A stretch of 46,434 nt of DNA from Streptomyces sp. Ru72 (GTDB taxonomy: Bacteria; Actinomycetota; Actinomycetes; Streptomycetales; Streptomycetaceae): assembly GCF_002920635.1 (NCBI RefSeq), contig NZ_PQSR01000063.1, positions 1 through 46,434 on the forward strand. Direction: 5' to 3'. The notes below the pieces were generated by a model. That model had not been told where the DNA came from, did not search any database, and saw only the letters and a list, made by a program, of their open reading frames with translations. This document shows, piece by piece, positions 9,035-17,353 of the stretch (the stretch's first letter is position 1; every line of letters starts with the position of its first letter). A program made the translations under genes and the position numbers.

Positions 9035-9973
9035 TCAGGCTGTAACCGGTCGTTCGACCAACGCCAGCGCGAGCCGCGGAAGTTCCCCGAGGTCGTCCGC
9101 GGCGCCGCTGAGCCAGTGCACGCGTGGGTCACGGCGGAACCAGGAGTCCTGACGGCGCGCGAAGCGCTTGGTGGCGCGTACGGTCTCGGCACGCGCCTCT
9201 TCCAGCGTGCACTCCCCCGCGAGCGCCGTGAGCACCTGCTGATATCCGAGCGCGCGCGACGCCGTACGCCCCTCGCGCAAGCCCTGCGCCTCCAGCGCCC
9301 GCACCTCGTCCACGAGCCCCGCCTCCCACATCCGGTCGACCCGGCGCGCGATCCGCTCGTCCAGCTCGGGCCGGCTGACGTCGACGCCGATCTGGACGGT
9401 GTCGTAGACCGAGTCGTGCCCCGGCAGATTGGCGGTGAAGGGCCGGCCGGTGATCTCGATGACCTCCAGGGCCCGGACGATCCGGCGGCCGTTGCCGGGC
9501 AGGATCGCCCGTGCGGCCTCCGGGTCGGCGGCGGCCAGGCGCGCGTGGAGTGCCCCGGAGCCGCGCAGGGCGAGCTCCTCCTCGAGCCGGGCGCGCACCT
9601 CGGGGTCGGTGCCGGGGAACTCCAGGTTGTCGACCGCACCGCGCACGTACAGCCCCGAGCCGCCCACCAGGACGGGCCAGCGGCCCTCGGCGAGCAGCGC
9701 GTCGATACGGGCGCGGGCGAGACGCTGGTACTCGGCGACGGACGCCGTGACCGTCACGTCCCAGATGTCCAGCAGGTGGTGCGGGACGCCGCCGCGTTCC
9801 TCGGGCGTCAGCTTGGCGGTGCCGATGTCCATCCCCCGGTAGAGCTGCATGGAGTCGGCGTTGACGACCTCCCCTCCGAGCTGCTGGGCCAGGAACACTC
9901 CCAGATCGGACTTTCCGGCCGCGGTCGGACCGACGACGGCGATGACCCGCGGCGCGGGGGCTGCACTACTCAC
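9035..9973 (-). CDS. miaA: tRNA dimethylallyltransferase
   Basis: The product has 312 residues from the GTG at 9973; the upstream extension of that frame is not coding-like. MiaA adds a dimethylallyl group to N6 of A37 in tRNAs reading UNN codons. The P-loop GPTAAGKSDL lies at the N-terminus, followed by NADSMQLYRGMDIGTAKLT, in which the Asp and Thr are substrate-binding residues in characterised homologues. The C-terminal RRQDSWFRRDPRVHWL is typical. Length fits the family. The product is the substrate of MiaB, encoded about 1.6 kb further left-to-right in this window. No clear ribosome site is next to the GTG, so leaderless translation is possible. Confidence 0.94.
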   Translation of the reverse strand: MSSAAPAPRVIAVVGPTAAGKSDLGVFLAQQLGGEVVNADSMQLYRGMDIGTAKLTPEERGGVPHHLLDIWDVTVTASVAEYQRLARARIDALLAEGRWPVLVGGSGLYVRGAVDNLEFPGTDPEVRARLEEELALRGSGALHARLAAADPEAARAILPGNGRRIVRALEVIEITGRPFTANLPGHDSVYDTVQIGVDVSRPELDERIARRVDRMWEAGLVDEVRALEAQGLREGRTASRALGYQQVLTALAGECTLEEARAETVRATKRFARRQDSWFRRDPRVHWLSGAADDLGELPRLALALVERPVTA

Positions 9974-10155
9974 CGCAACAGTCTCGCAAACCTCCGGACC
10001 CCGCCTCGAACGAGTTACGTGACGCCCCGAGTGGGGGGTCGTTGCCTGTTGCGTGGTTCCGGTCACCGGTTCGAGAACGGGTGACCCGGGGCGACGCAAT
10101 GGGACGCACCGGGCTACGCGGTATTTCGCCCGCACGAGTAACGTATGGAGTGGAT

Positions 10156-10425
10156 ATGGGCGTTTTTGCACGGCTTCTCCGGAGGTCGAAGACGACGGAG
10201 GAGGGCCGGTCGGCCGAGACGGACGCCGCACAGGCGGTGGACGGTGCCGAGGCGGGGACGACGGGCGAGGTGAAGGACGCGGGTGCGGCCGAGTCCGACG
10301 GGAAGCCGGAGGGCCCGCCGCTGAGGAGCGTGGAGGCCGCCCCCGACGACGGGGTCGGGATCCCGAAGCAGCAGTCCGCCGAGAAGGCCGCCGGCAGCGA
10401 GGCCGACGAGGGCGCCCGTACGTAA
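10156..10425 (+). CDS. Small acidic protein of unknown function
   Basis: 89 residues from the ATG at 10156, with GGAG five bases upstream. The sequence starts MGVFARLLRRSK, a short basic amphipathic stretch, and continues as an Ala/Glu/Asp/Gly-rich tail without predicted fold. I do not recognise a family. It is divergent from miaA and is followed after 25 bases by the MT0933-like gene, so the two are probably co-transcribed. Confidence 0.6.
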   Translation: MGVFARLLRRSKTTEEGRSAETDAAQAVDGAEAGTTGEVKDAGAAESDGKPEGPPLRSVEAAPDDGVGIPKQQSAEKAAGSEADEGART

Positions 10426-10450
10426 CCGCTTGAGCCAGGGAAGGTGGACC

Positions 10451-10702
10451 ATGGGCCTCGTGGACAACCTGAAAGCCAAGGTCTCGGGCCTCGCGCAGCA
10501 GCACGAGGACAAGGTCGACCGCGGCCTCGACAAGGCCGCGAAGATGATCGACGAACGGACCAAGGGCAAGTACAGCGACAAGATCCACACGGGCACGGAC
10601 AAGGCGAAGCACGCTGTGGAGCGCCTCGCCCACGGGGACGCCGGCCCGTCGACCGGCGAAGCGGCACCCCCGGAGACACCCCAGCCGCCTTCGGCCTCCT
10701 GA
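10451..10702 (+). CDS. MT0933-like antitoxin family protein
   Basis: 83 residues from the ATG at 10451, preceded by AAGGTGG. The sequence is highly charged and helical, with KVDRGLDKAAKMIDERTKGKYSDKI, the signature region of the MT0933/Rv0909-like antitoxin family, followed by a Pro/Ser-rich tail. Family members are called antitoxins by their pairing with SRPBCC-like toxins in mycobacteria. No toxin-like gene adjoins it here; the neighbour is a small acidic protein. The antitoxin role is thus only a family label. Confidence 0.7.
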   Translation: MGLVDNLKAKVSGLAQQHEDKVDRGLDKAAKMIDERTKGKYSDKIHTGTDKAKHAVERLAHGDAGPSTGEAAPPETPQPPSAS

Positions 10703-10729
10703 ACACGCTCCGGACAGCGCGTCACCGAT

Positions 10730-10772
10730 CGGCGGACGGCCGCGGGGGCCACGGCCTCCCGGCCGTCCGCCG
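10730..10772. terminator. Strong bidirectional terminator hairpin
   Basis: Perfect 12-bp arms GGCGGACGGCCG (10731-10742) and CGGCCGTCCGCC (10760-10771), extended by one C-G pair, enclosing a near-complementary inner segment. It lies between two convergent genes. Confidence 0.75.
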
Positions 10773-10828
10773 TGTCGCGGTACCAGGGCAGGAGCTTCCC
10801 GAGCCCGGCGGCCGCGCTCACCGGACCG

Positions 10829-11539
10829 CTACGACCAGGCGGCCACCACGTACCCGACGCCGTACGGCGCCTCGTCGAACAGCAGGCTGCCGGACAAGCG
10901 TACGCCTTCCGCCGCGCCGGCGAGGATCTGCCAGGGGGCCCGGCCGCGGGCCTGCAGTTCGCGGGCCAGGGCGGGGTCGAGGGATCTCAGTGCCGTCACG
11001 TCCGCCGCGCCCAGCGCCCGCGCGACCTCCGCGTCGAAGCCGGCCGCACGCTCGTCCAGGTAGCCCGGGGCCTTCACCGAGCGGCACGCGCTGGCGTCGC
11101 CCATGATCAGCAGGGCCGTCCGCTCGGCCCGGGCGGCGAGCCCGGCTCCGACCTCGGCGCACCGCTCGGGTGCCAGGAGCTCCGGCACCGCCAGCCCCTC
11201 CACGGGCGCGTCGGCCCAGCGCGCGTGTTCCAGCAGCCACGCCGCGACCGCGAGCGACGGCGGCAGCTCACGCTTCTGAGCCGTGCCGCCCTCACCGAGC
11301 CGTACGTCGACGTCCACGCCGAAGCCCCGGAACGAACCCCGCGCGCCCTCCGCGTAGGTGCCCTCCTCGCCCTCCCCCGCGGGCCCGACGACCACGAGCC
11401 GGTCGGGCCGGGCGGCGGCGAGCACGCCCAGCGCGTCCTTGCAGGCGGCACGGGCGCCGTCCAGTTCGGGCGCCGCACCCGCGGCGACCTCGGGCACGAG
11501 CAGGGGCGGACAGGGACAGACGGCGGCGGCGACAAGCAT
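10829..11539 (-). CDS. Class III extradiol dioxygenase-like (LigB-fold) protein
   Basis: 236 residues from the ATG at 11539; the longer frame is non-coding upstream. The N-terminus MLVAAAVCPCPPLLVPEVAAG and the LDGARAACKDALGVLAAARPDRLVVVGPAGEG segment are typical of the LigB-fold proteins found in this Streptomyces neighbourhood. Iron-binding histidines of true ring-cleaving dioxygenases are not obvious: the usual H-x-H near the N-terminus is replaced by CPCPP. Enzymatic activity is therefore doubtful. The gene sits 50 bases past the stop of miaB on the same strand and upstream of the convergent small genes, which could hint at a tRNA-related role, but this is only positional. Confidence 0.7.
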   Translation of the reverse strand: MLVAAAVCPCPPLLVPEVAAGAAPELDGARAACKDALGVLAAARPDRLVVVGPAGEGEEGTYAEGARGSFRGFGVDVDVRLGEGGTAQKRELPPSLAVAAWLLEHARWADAPVEGLAVPELLAPERCAEVGAGLAARAERTALLIMGDASACRSVKAPGYLDERAAGFDAEVARALGAADVTALRSLDPALARELQARGRAPWQILAGAAEGVRLSGSLLFDEAPYGVGYVVAAWS

Positions 11540-11589
11540 GATCCGCAGCCTAACCGGGCCGGACCCCGCGTACGGCGGTGACGGTGGCG

Positions 11590-13113
11590 TCAGTCGCAGC
11601 CGCAGGCGCTGGCCACGGGCAGGGGCGCCGGCACGCCGACCTTCGGCAGACCCAGCATCACGCCGGCCGGCTCGGCGGCCGGCGCCGCGTTCCGCTTGGC
11701 CCACGCGTCGCCCGCGCGCGTGCGGCGCACGTCGAGGACGGGCCCCTCGGCGAGGAGGTGGTGCGGGGCGGCGTAGGTCACCTCGACGGTCACCACGTCA
11801 CCGGGGCGCACCTCCTGCTCCGGCTTGGTGAAGTGGACCAGGCGGTTGTCGGGGGCGCGGCCGGACAGCCGGTGGGTGGCACCGTCCTTGCGCCCCTCGC
11901 CCTCGGCCACCATCAGCTCCAGGGTGCGGCCGACCTGCTTCTTGTTCTCCTCCCAGGAGATCTCCTCCTGGAGGGCGACGAGCCGCTCGTAGCGCGCCTG
12001 GACGACCTCCTTGGGGATCTGGTTCTCCATCTCGGCGGCCGGGGTGCCGGGCCGCTTGGAGTACTGGAAGGTGAACGCCTGCGCGAACCGCGCCTCCCGC
12101 ACCACGTGCAGCGTCTGCTCGAAGTCCTCCTCGCTCTCCCCGGGGAAGCCGACGATGATGTCGGTGGTGATCGCGGCGTGCGGGATGGCGGCGCGCACCT
12201 TCTCGATGATCCCCAGGTAGCGCTCCTGGCGGTAGGACCGGCGCATCGCCTTGAGCACGGCGTCCGAGCCGGACTGCAGCGGCATGTGCAGCTGCGGCAT
12301 CACGTTCGGCGTCTCGGCCATGGCCGCGATGACGTCGTCGGTGAAGTCGCGCGGGTGCGGCGAGGTGAAGCGGACGCGCTCCAGGCCGTCGATCTTCCCG
12401 CAGGCACGCAGCAGCTTGCTGAAGGCCTCACGGTCGCCGATGTCGGAGCCGTAGGCGTTCACGTTCTGACCGAGCAGCGTGATCTCGGAGACGCCCTCGG
12501 CGACCAGGGCCTCGACCTCGGCGAGGATGTCGCCGGGCCGGCGGTCCTTCTCCTTGCCGCGCAGCGCCGGGACGATGCAGAACGTGCAGGTGTTGTTGCA
12601 GCCCACGGAGATCGACACCCAGGCCGCGTACGCGCTCTCACGCCGTGTCGGCAGCGTCGACGGGAACGCCTCCAGCGACTCGGCGATCTCGACCTGCGCC
12701 TCCTGCTGCACGCGAGCGCGCTCCAGGAGAACGGGCAGCTTGCCGATGTTGTGCGTACCGAAGACGACGTCCACCCAGGGCGCCTTCTTCACGATGGTGT
12801 CGCGGTCCTTCTGCGCCAGGCAGCCGCCGACGGCGATCTGCATGCCGGGCCGGACGGCCTTCTTCGGCGCGAGGCGGCCGAGGTTGCCGTAGAGCCGGTT
12901 GTCGGCGTTCTCCCTCACGGCGCAGGTGTTGAAGACGACCACGTCCGCGTCGCCGTCCGCCCCCTCGGGCGCGCGCACGTACCCGGCCTCCTCGAGCAGC
13001 CCGGCCAATCGCTCGGAATCGTGGACGTTCATCTGGCACCCGTAGGTGCGGATCTCATAGCTCTTGGGTGCGTGAACGTCCACTGCGGGGCTCCGGTCGC
13101 TGCTGCTGGTCAT
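11590..13113 (-). CDS. miaB: tRNA-2-methylthio-N6-dimethylallyladenosine synthase
   Basis: 507 residues from the ATG at 13113. MiaB is a radical-SAM methylthiotransferase that adds the 2-methylthio group to i6A37 made by MiaA. The N-terminal UPF0004 domain holds the auxiliary-cluster cysteines (TYGCQMN, FNTCAVRENADN, GGCLAQKD). The radical-SAM cluster motif is Cys172-x3-Cys176-x2-Cys179 in GCNNTCTFCIVP. A C-terminal TRAM domain (RTLELMVAEGEGR) precedes an unconserved tail ending in ACGCD. Length is slightly above average because of this tail. The gene is downstream of the sugar transporter genes with a 92-base gap and probably has its own promoter. Confidence 0.95.
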   Translation of the reverse strand: MTSSSDRSPAVDVHAPKSYEIRTYGCQMNVHDSERLAGLLEEAGYVRAPEGADGDADVVVFNTCAVRENADNRLYGNLGRLAPKKAVRPGMQIAVGGCLAQKDRDTIVKKAPWVDVVFGTHNIGKLPVLLERARVQQEAQVEIAESLEAFPSTLPTRRESAYAAWVSISVGCNNTCTFCIVPALRGKEKDRRPGDILAEVEALVAEGVSEITLLGQNVNAYGSDIGDREAFSKLLRACGKIDGLERVRFTSPHPRDFTDDVIAAMAETPNVMPQLHMPLQSGSDAVLKAMRRSYRQERYLGIIEKVRAAIPHAAITTDIIVGFPGESEEDFEQTLHVVREARFAQAFTFQYSKRPGTPAAEMENQIPKEVVQARYERLVALQEEISWEENKKQVGRTLELMVAEGEGRKDGATHRLSGRAPDNRLVHFTKPEQEVRPGDVVTVEVTYAAPHHLLAEGPVLDVRRTRAGDAWAKRNAAPAAEPAGVMLGLPKVGVPAPLPVASACGCD

Positions 13114-13205
13114 GGAACAAGGGTAGGCGCTCCTCGAAGAGCCCTGTCCGGGCCGTGGGCCGGAGCGCACCGCTCCGACGGACCGGACGGAGACGGGACC
13201 CTCCC

Positions 13206-14021
13206 TCACTTGACGGCCCCGCTCGTGGCGCCGGCGGCGAGGTGGCGCTGGGCGATGACGAGCAGCACGGCCGCCGGGGCGGATGCCAGCACAGCGGTGG
13301 CCATGATGGCGTTCCACTGGTTCGTGTGCGCGCCGATGTACTCGTAGATCCCGAGGGTGATCGGCCGCACGGTCTCCGTGGTGGTCAGTGTGAGGGCGAA
13401 GAGGAAGTCGCTCCAGGCGAAGAGGAAGGTGAAGAGCGCCGCGGTGATCAGCGCGTTGGTGCTCAGCGGGAGCACCACGGAGCGGAAGGTGCGCAGCCTC
13501 CCGGCGCCGTCCACGCGCGCGGCCTCGATGATCTCCCTGGGAATGCCCTGCATGAACGAACGCAGGATGATGATCGCGAACGGGACGCCGGCGGTGGAGT
13601 CGGCGAGGATCAGCCCGAGGGAGGAGTTGAGGAGTCCCAGGTCGTTGTAGGCGTCGTAGAGCGCGTTGGCCACGGCGATGCCCGGCACCATCTGTGTGAT
13701 CAGGACGCCGAAGAGCACGAGGTTGATCCCCCGGACGGGGAGGTGGGACAGCGCGTAGGCCGCCGGCGCGGCGAGCGCGAGGCTGAACGCCACGCTGCCG
13801 AGGGCCACGACGAGGCTGGTGAGAAGGTTGCGTCCCTGATCGCGCAGTGCTGTGGCGTACCCGCCGAGGTCCGGGTGGAGGGGGAACCAGCCTCCCCGCA
13901 GTGGGGTGCCCGCCGGCTGCAGGGACGCGTTCACCATCCAGTAGACGGGGAACAGCATCACCGCGAGCAGGACGATCCCGACGATCGTGGACGTCAGGCC
14001 ACGGCTCGGTGCGCGCTTCAC
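13206..14021 (-). CDS. CUT1 carbohydrate ABC transporter permease (MalG/LacG type)
   Basis: 271 residues with six hydrophobic helices, starting with SRGLTSTIVGIVLLAVMLFP. The ATPase-contact EAA loop reads EAARVDGAGRLRTFRSVVLPL. The sequence is typical of the second permease of CUT1 sugar importers. It begins 10 bases after the upstream permease stop, so the two are co-transcribed. No ATPase gene is linked; Streptomyces often uses the shared ATPase MsiK for such systems (established for several sugars, inferred here). The substrate cannot be told from sequence. Confidence 0.88.
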   Translation of the reverse strand: MKRAPSRGLTSTIVGIVLLAVMLFPVYWMVNASLQPAGTPLRGGWFPLHPDLGGYATALRDQGRNLLTSLVVALGSVAFSLALAAPAAYALSHLPVRGINLVLFGVLITQMVPGIAVANALYDAYNDLGLLNSSLGLILADSTAGVPFAIIILRSFMQGIPREIIEAARVDGAGRLRTFRSVVLPLSTNALITAALFTFLFAWSDFLFALTLTTTETVRPITLGIYEYIGAHTNQWNAIMATAVLASAPAAVLLVIAQRHLAAGATSGAVK

Positions 14022-14031
14022 GGGACCCCTG

Positions 14032-14988
14032 TCAGGCGTACTGGGCGCGCCGGCGGACGCGCAGATGGACGAAGGCGAAGAGGAGCGAGACGGCGACGAG
14101 TACGTTGCTCATCGCGGCGCCGCGCCCGAACTCGAACTGCTGGAAGGACAGTTCGTAGGACCGGGTGGCGAGGGTCTGGGTGGCGTCTGCCGGTCCTCCG
14201 CCGGTCACGATGAGGATGAGGTCTAGCACCTTGACCGTGTAGACCACGCCCAGCAACAGCACGACGTCGACCACGGGGCGCAGCAGTGGCCAGGTGACAT
14301 GGCGGAACGAGGCCACCGGACCCGCTCCGTCCAGCTTCGCCGCCTCGTACAGATGCGCGGGGATGTCCTGCAGGCCGCCGTACAGGATCGCGGTGTTGAA
14401 GGGAATGCCCACCCAGATGTTGATGAGGATCACCGACAGGAGCGCCTCCGAGGTGCCGGTGAGCCAGGGTATGCCGGACGACATGAGGTGCAGGCCGCGC
14501 AGCGCCTCGTTGACGACGCCGTCATCGGTGTCGAGCATCCACCTCCATGTCGTCCCGGAGACGACCAGGGGCAGCAGCCACGGCAGCAGCAACAGCGACC
14601 GCAGTACGCCGCCGAGCGGGAACCGGCGCTGGAAGAACAGGGCGAGGGCCAGGCCGACCACGAACTGCCCGGCTATCGAACCCGCGGTGAACAGGACCGT
14701 CGTCAGCAACGCCTCGGAGAAGAGGTCCGAGGACAGGATCTTCGCGTAGTTCTGCAGCCCCGCGAACGGCGCGACACCGGTGTAGAAGGTCGTGGTCGTG
14801 TACTGCTGGAAGCTCATCACGACGTTCTTGACGATCGGGTAGCCGAAGAACAGCAGCAGGTACGCCACCGCGGGCACGATGAACATCCACTGGGCGACCG
14901 GCTCCCAGAAGCGGGCCCGGGCCGCAGCCCGGGCCCTGCCGTGCGCGGCCTCGCCCTCGTCAGGAACCGGTCGCGATCTGCTGCGCAT
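14032..14988 (-). CDS. CUT1 carbohydrate ABC transporter permease (MalF/UgpA type)
   Basis: 318 residues. An Arg/Ala-rich cytoplasmic N-terminus is followed by VAQWMFIVPAVAYLLLFFGYP, the usual first helix. The EAA loop is EAAKLDGAGPVASFRHVTWPLLRPV. The ATG at 14988 lies inside the last codons of the binding-protein gene, overlapping it by 29 bases; no other in-frame start precedes the first membrane helix. This suggests translational coupling. It forms the membrane channel together with the following permease. Confidence 0.88.
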   Translation of the reverse strand: MRSRSRPVPDEGEAAHGRARAAARARFWEPVAQWMFIVPAVAYLLLFFGYPIVKNVVMSFQQYTTTTFYTGVAPFAGLQNYAKILSSDLFSEALLTTVLFTAGSIAGQFVVGLALALFFQRRFPLGGVLRSLLLLPWLLPLVVSGTTWRWMLDTDDGVVNEALRGLHLMSSGIPWLTGTSEALLSVILINIWVGIPFNTAILYGGLQDIPAHLYEAAKLDGAGPVASFRHVTWPLLRPVVDVVLLLGVVYTVKVLDLILIVTGGGPADATQTLATRSYELSFQQFEFGRGAAMSNVLVAVSLLFAFVHLRVRRRAQYA

Positions 14989-16210
14989 GCCGGAGTGCTT
15001 CCGCGGGTGTCTGCTCGCCCGTCAGTGCGGCCTGGATGGCGGTGTAGATCCCGGTCGCCGCCTTGGGCCACTTGACGCCGAGTTCGCCGGTTCGGGCTCG
15101 GGCCTTCTCCACGCTTTGGACGAAGGCGGCCATCGACGGGACCTGCTCGGCGTACCGGGACGCCACCGCCGGACGGGAGGGCACGGTGAAGTACTGCTTG
15201 GCCAGGGCCATCATGTTGGCGGAGTCGTTCAGGCAGGCGAGTACCCGGGCGGCCTTCTGCTGCCGGGCCTCGGACGCGGTCTGCGGGACCGTCCACACCT
15301 CACCGCCGAGCGGTGTGACGAGGGTCTGCCCCTTCTGGCGGACGGGGAGGGGGACCACACCCCAGTGCAGGTTCTCGTCCTTGTTCAGCTCGGAGATCCG
15401 CCACGGGCCGTTGATCATCATGGCCGTCTTCCCGGCGACGAACTGGTCGTGGACATCGGCCTGGGTCCAGTTCAGCACGGACTTCGACATCGATCCGCTC
15501 TTCACCAGGTCGACCCACAGCTGGAGTGCCTGCGCGGCCTGCGGGCTGTCCAGCTGCTTCTCGTCCCCGCCGTTGGACCACAGGAAGGGCAGGAACTGCC
15601 AGGTGCCCTCGAAGGTGGCGTTCGCGTCGACCGCCATGCCGTAACGTCCGGAGCGGGTCAGTTTGGCCGCAGCCGCCTTCAGCTCGTCCCAGGTCTTCGG
15701 TGCGGCGACACCGGCCTCGGCGAGCATGTCCTTGTTGTAGAAGAGGGCGATCGTGCTGACGGTGGGCGCCAGCCCGTACACCTTCCCCTGGTAGGTGCCC
15801 GCCGACAGGATGCCCTTGGCGAAGCCGCCGGAGTCGATCCCGTACCGGTCCAGGGAGATCAGCGCGCCGGTCTGTGCGATCTGCTGTACGTCGGGGTTGT
15901 CCAGCATCAACAGGTCCGGAAGGGTGCGCGACGACGCCTGCTGCAGGACCTTGGGGATGAGCGACGACCCCGGAACACTTCTGTGCTCGACCCTTACCCC
16001 GGCGGCCTTGCCACAGGCGGTGAGGCGCTCGCCCCATTGGGCGTGTTCGGTCGTGTCGGTGTAGTAGTCGAGCGCGGTGATGGAGGTGACCTTGTCCGTG
16101 GCGGACCGGGATCCGGATCCGCCGGTGCACCCGGTGGCAGCCAGAGCGAGGGCGAGTGTTCCGAAGAGGGCGGTGATCCGCCGGGCCGAGGATCTGGCGG
16201 GTGAAACCAT
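14960..16210 (-). CDS. Extracellular sugar-binding lipoprotein of ABC transporter
   Basis: 416 residues from the ATG at 16210, with AAGG upstream. The signal peptide ends in a lipobox (LALAATGC). The mature part has the family 1 solute-binding fold with SITALDYYTD, LPDLLMLDNPDVQQIAQTGAL, KVYGLAPTVSTIALFYNKDML, KTAMMINGPW and GGEVWTVPQTAS, all normal for sugar-binding proteins. It is first in the three-gene operon. No LacI or other regulator gene adjoins, so control is probably by a distant regulator. Confidence 0.9.
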   Translation of the reverse strand: MVSPARSSARRITALFGTLALALAATGCTGGSGSRSATDKVTSITALDYYTDTTEHAQWGERLTACGKAAGVRVEHRSVPGSSLIPKVLQQASSRTLPDLLMLDNPDVQQIAQTGALISLDRYGIDSGGFAKGILSAGTYQGKVYGLAPTVSTIALFYNKDMLAEAGVAAPKTWDELKAAAAKLTRSGRYGMAVDANATFEGTWQFLPFLWSNGGDEKQLDSPQAAQALQLWVDLVKSGSMSKSVLNWTQADVHDQFVAGKTAMMINGPWRISELNKDENLHWGVVPLPVRQKGQTLVTPLGGEVWTVPQTASEARQQKAARVLACLNDSANMMALAKQYFTVPSRPAVASRYAEQVPSMAAFVQSVEKARARTGELGVKWPKAATGIYTAIQAALTGEQTPAEALRHAQQIATGS

Positions 16211-16393
16211 GGAGGTGCCTTCCGAGTGACGTCTGTCGCCGGAGTTTCGATCTCGCGTGGCCGAGGCGAACCAAGGCATCCGGCGACTCGGCCGCGTGAG
16301 CCTGCGGGAGAAGGCCGGGCGTCCGTGTCGCCGAGGAGAAGGTCCATTCCGGCGGCTTCCCGTTCGAGCGGGGACATTACCTCATTCACCTGA

Positions 16394-17161
16394 TCAGAAG
16401 GTATGCCGAGGCCCTCGTCGGTCGTCGCGCGCGGTGCTGTGTCCTGCGGCTTCCCGGATCATCGCGGCCACCGCGCCGGGCTGTGAGAGAACCGCGGCGT
16501 GCGAGGCGTCCAGTACGTACTCGGTGGCCGCCATGCGCTGCGCCATGAAGCGCTGAGCGGTGGGGTTGAGCATCCGGTCGCCGGCCGCGATGGCGTACCA
16601 GGACGGCTTGGAGGCCCATGCCGGCGGGCCCGATCTGCCGGTCAGGGCGCTGTGGGCGATCGGGCGTTGCGTCACGGACAGCACGTCGGTGACGCGGTGC
16701 GGCAGGTCTGCGGCGTACACCTGCGGGAACCGCTCCTTGCGGATGTACAGCTCGCTCTCCCGGCCGGCGCCGCGCCGGGTGGGAAGAGCGGCGGTCGAGG
16801 TGGCGTCGATCGACGGCATGGGAGGGAAGCGGCCGGTGATGTCGAGAAGGCACTCTCCGGCGTCGAGGCCGAACGCCGCGACGTAGCACAACGCCACGGT
16901 GTTGTCGGCTTCGGCGGCGGCCTCGGTGATGACCGCGCCGCCGTAGCCGTGTCCGACGAGCACGACCGGGACCTCGATCTGGCGCACCGCGCTGCGGATG
17001 TAGGCGGCGTCCTCCGCCAGGCCGCGCAGCGGGTTCGCCAGGGCCCGCACGGTCAGTCCGGCAGCGTGGAGGAGGCTGACGACCCCCGCCCAGGACGAGG
17101 CGTCGGTGAACGCACCGTGCACGAGCACGACGGTCGGCGGTGCGGGGGTGTGTCGCTGCAC
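16394..17161 (-). CDS. Alpha/beta hydrolase-fold protein, nucleophile Ser replaced by Gly
   Basis: 255 residues from the GTG at 17161, preceded by GGAGG at 8 bases. The N-terminal VVLVHGAFTDASSW oxyanion segment and the overall layout match the EstA/RsbQ-like alpha/beta hydrolases abundant in streptomycetes. The nucleophile elbow, usually GHSYGG, reads GHGYGG: the codon at 16946-16948 is GGC on the coding strand, giving Gly72. A C-terminal DASHAAVLSQP supplies the usual histidine. Without the serine the protein is probably not a classical esterase. It could be non-catalytic, use another residue, or contain a recent A-to-G change. The gene stands alone, next to the IS nest. Confidence 0.82.
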   Translation of the reverse strand: MQRHTPAPPTVVLVHGAFTDASSWAGVVSLLHAAGLTVRALANPLRGLAEDAAYIRSAVRQIEVPVVLVGHGYGGAVITEAAAEADNTVALCYVAAFGLDAGECLLDITGRFPPMPSIDATSTAALPTRRGAGRESELYIRKERFPQVYAADLPHRVTDVLSVTQRPIAHSALTGRSGPPAWASKPSWYAIAAGDRMLNPTAQRFMAQRMAATEYVLDASHAAVLSQPGAVAAMIREAAGHSTARDDRRGPRHTF

Positions 17162-17250
17162 GTAGGTGGCCTCCGAGTGATTCTGGCCCCCAGCAAAGCG
17201 CGCTCGGACGGCGCGGGCATCGCGTGAACGTACCAAAAGCGCCGCTCCGG

Positions 17251-17331
17251 GGCGCCTCCAGTCGTGCCCAGTCGTCTCCCGGCACCTCCGTCTCCAGGCG
17301 CCTCCGTCGCCAGTCGTGCTCAGTCGTCTCC
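17251..17331. repeat. Two-copy imperfect direct repeat beside IS remnant
   Basis: A 29-base unit starting GGCGCCTCCAGTCGTGC (17251-17279) recurs at 17297-17331 with a 6-base insertion and one change. It lies between the hydrolase promoter and the edge of the IS630-type remnant. The role is unknown; it may be slippage or part of an earlier insertion. Confidence 0.55.
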
Positions 17332-17332
17332 A

Positions 17333-17353
17333 GTGCTCTGACCGGGAATGTTT
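17333..17353. repeat. Terminal inverted repeat, partner at 19376-19396
   Basis: The 21 bases starting GTGCTCTGACCGGG recur in inverted orientation at 19376-19396 with one mismatch. Both copies form the outer ends of the two IS630-type remnants. The right copy abuts a TA dinucleotide, the target preference known for IS630-type elements. Confidence 0.75.
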
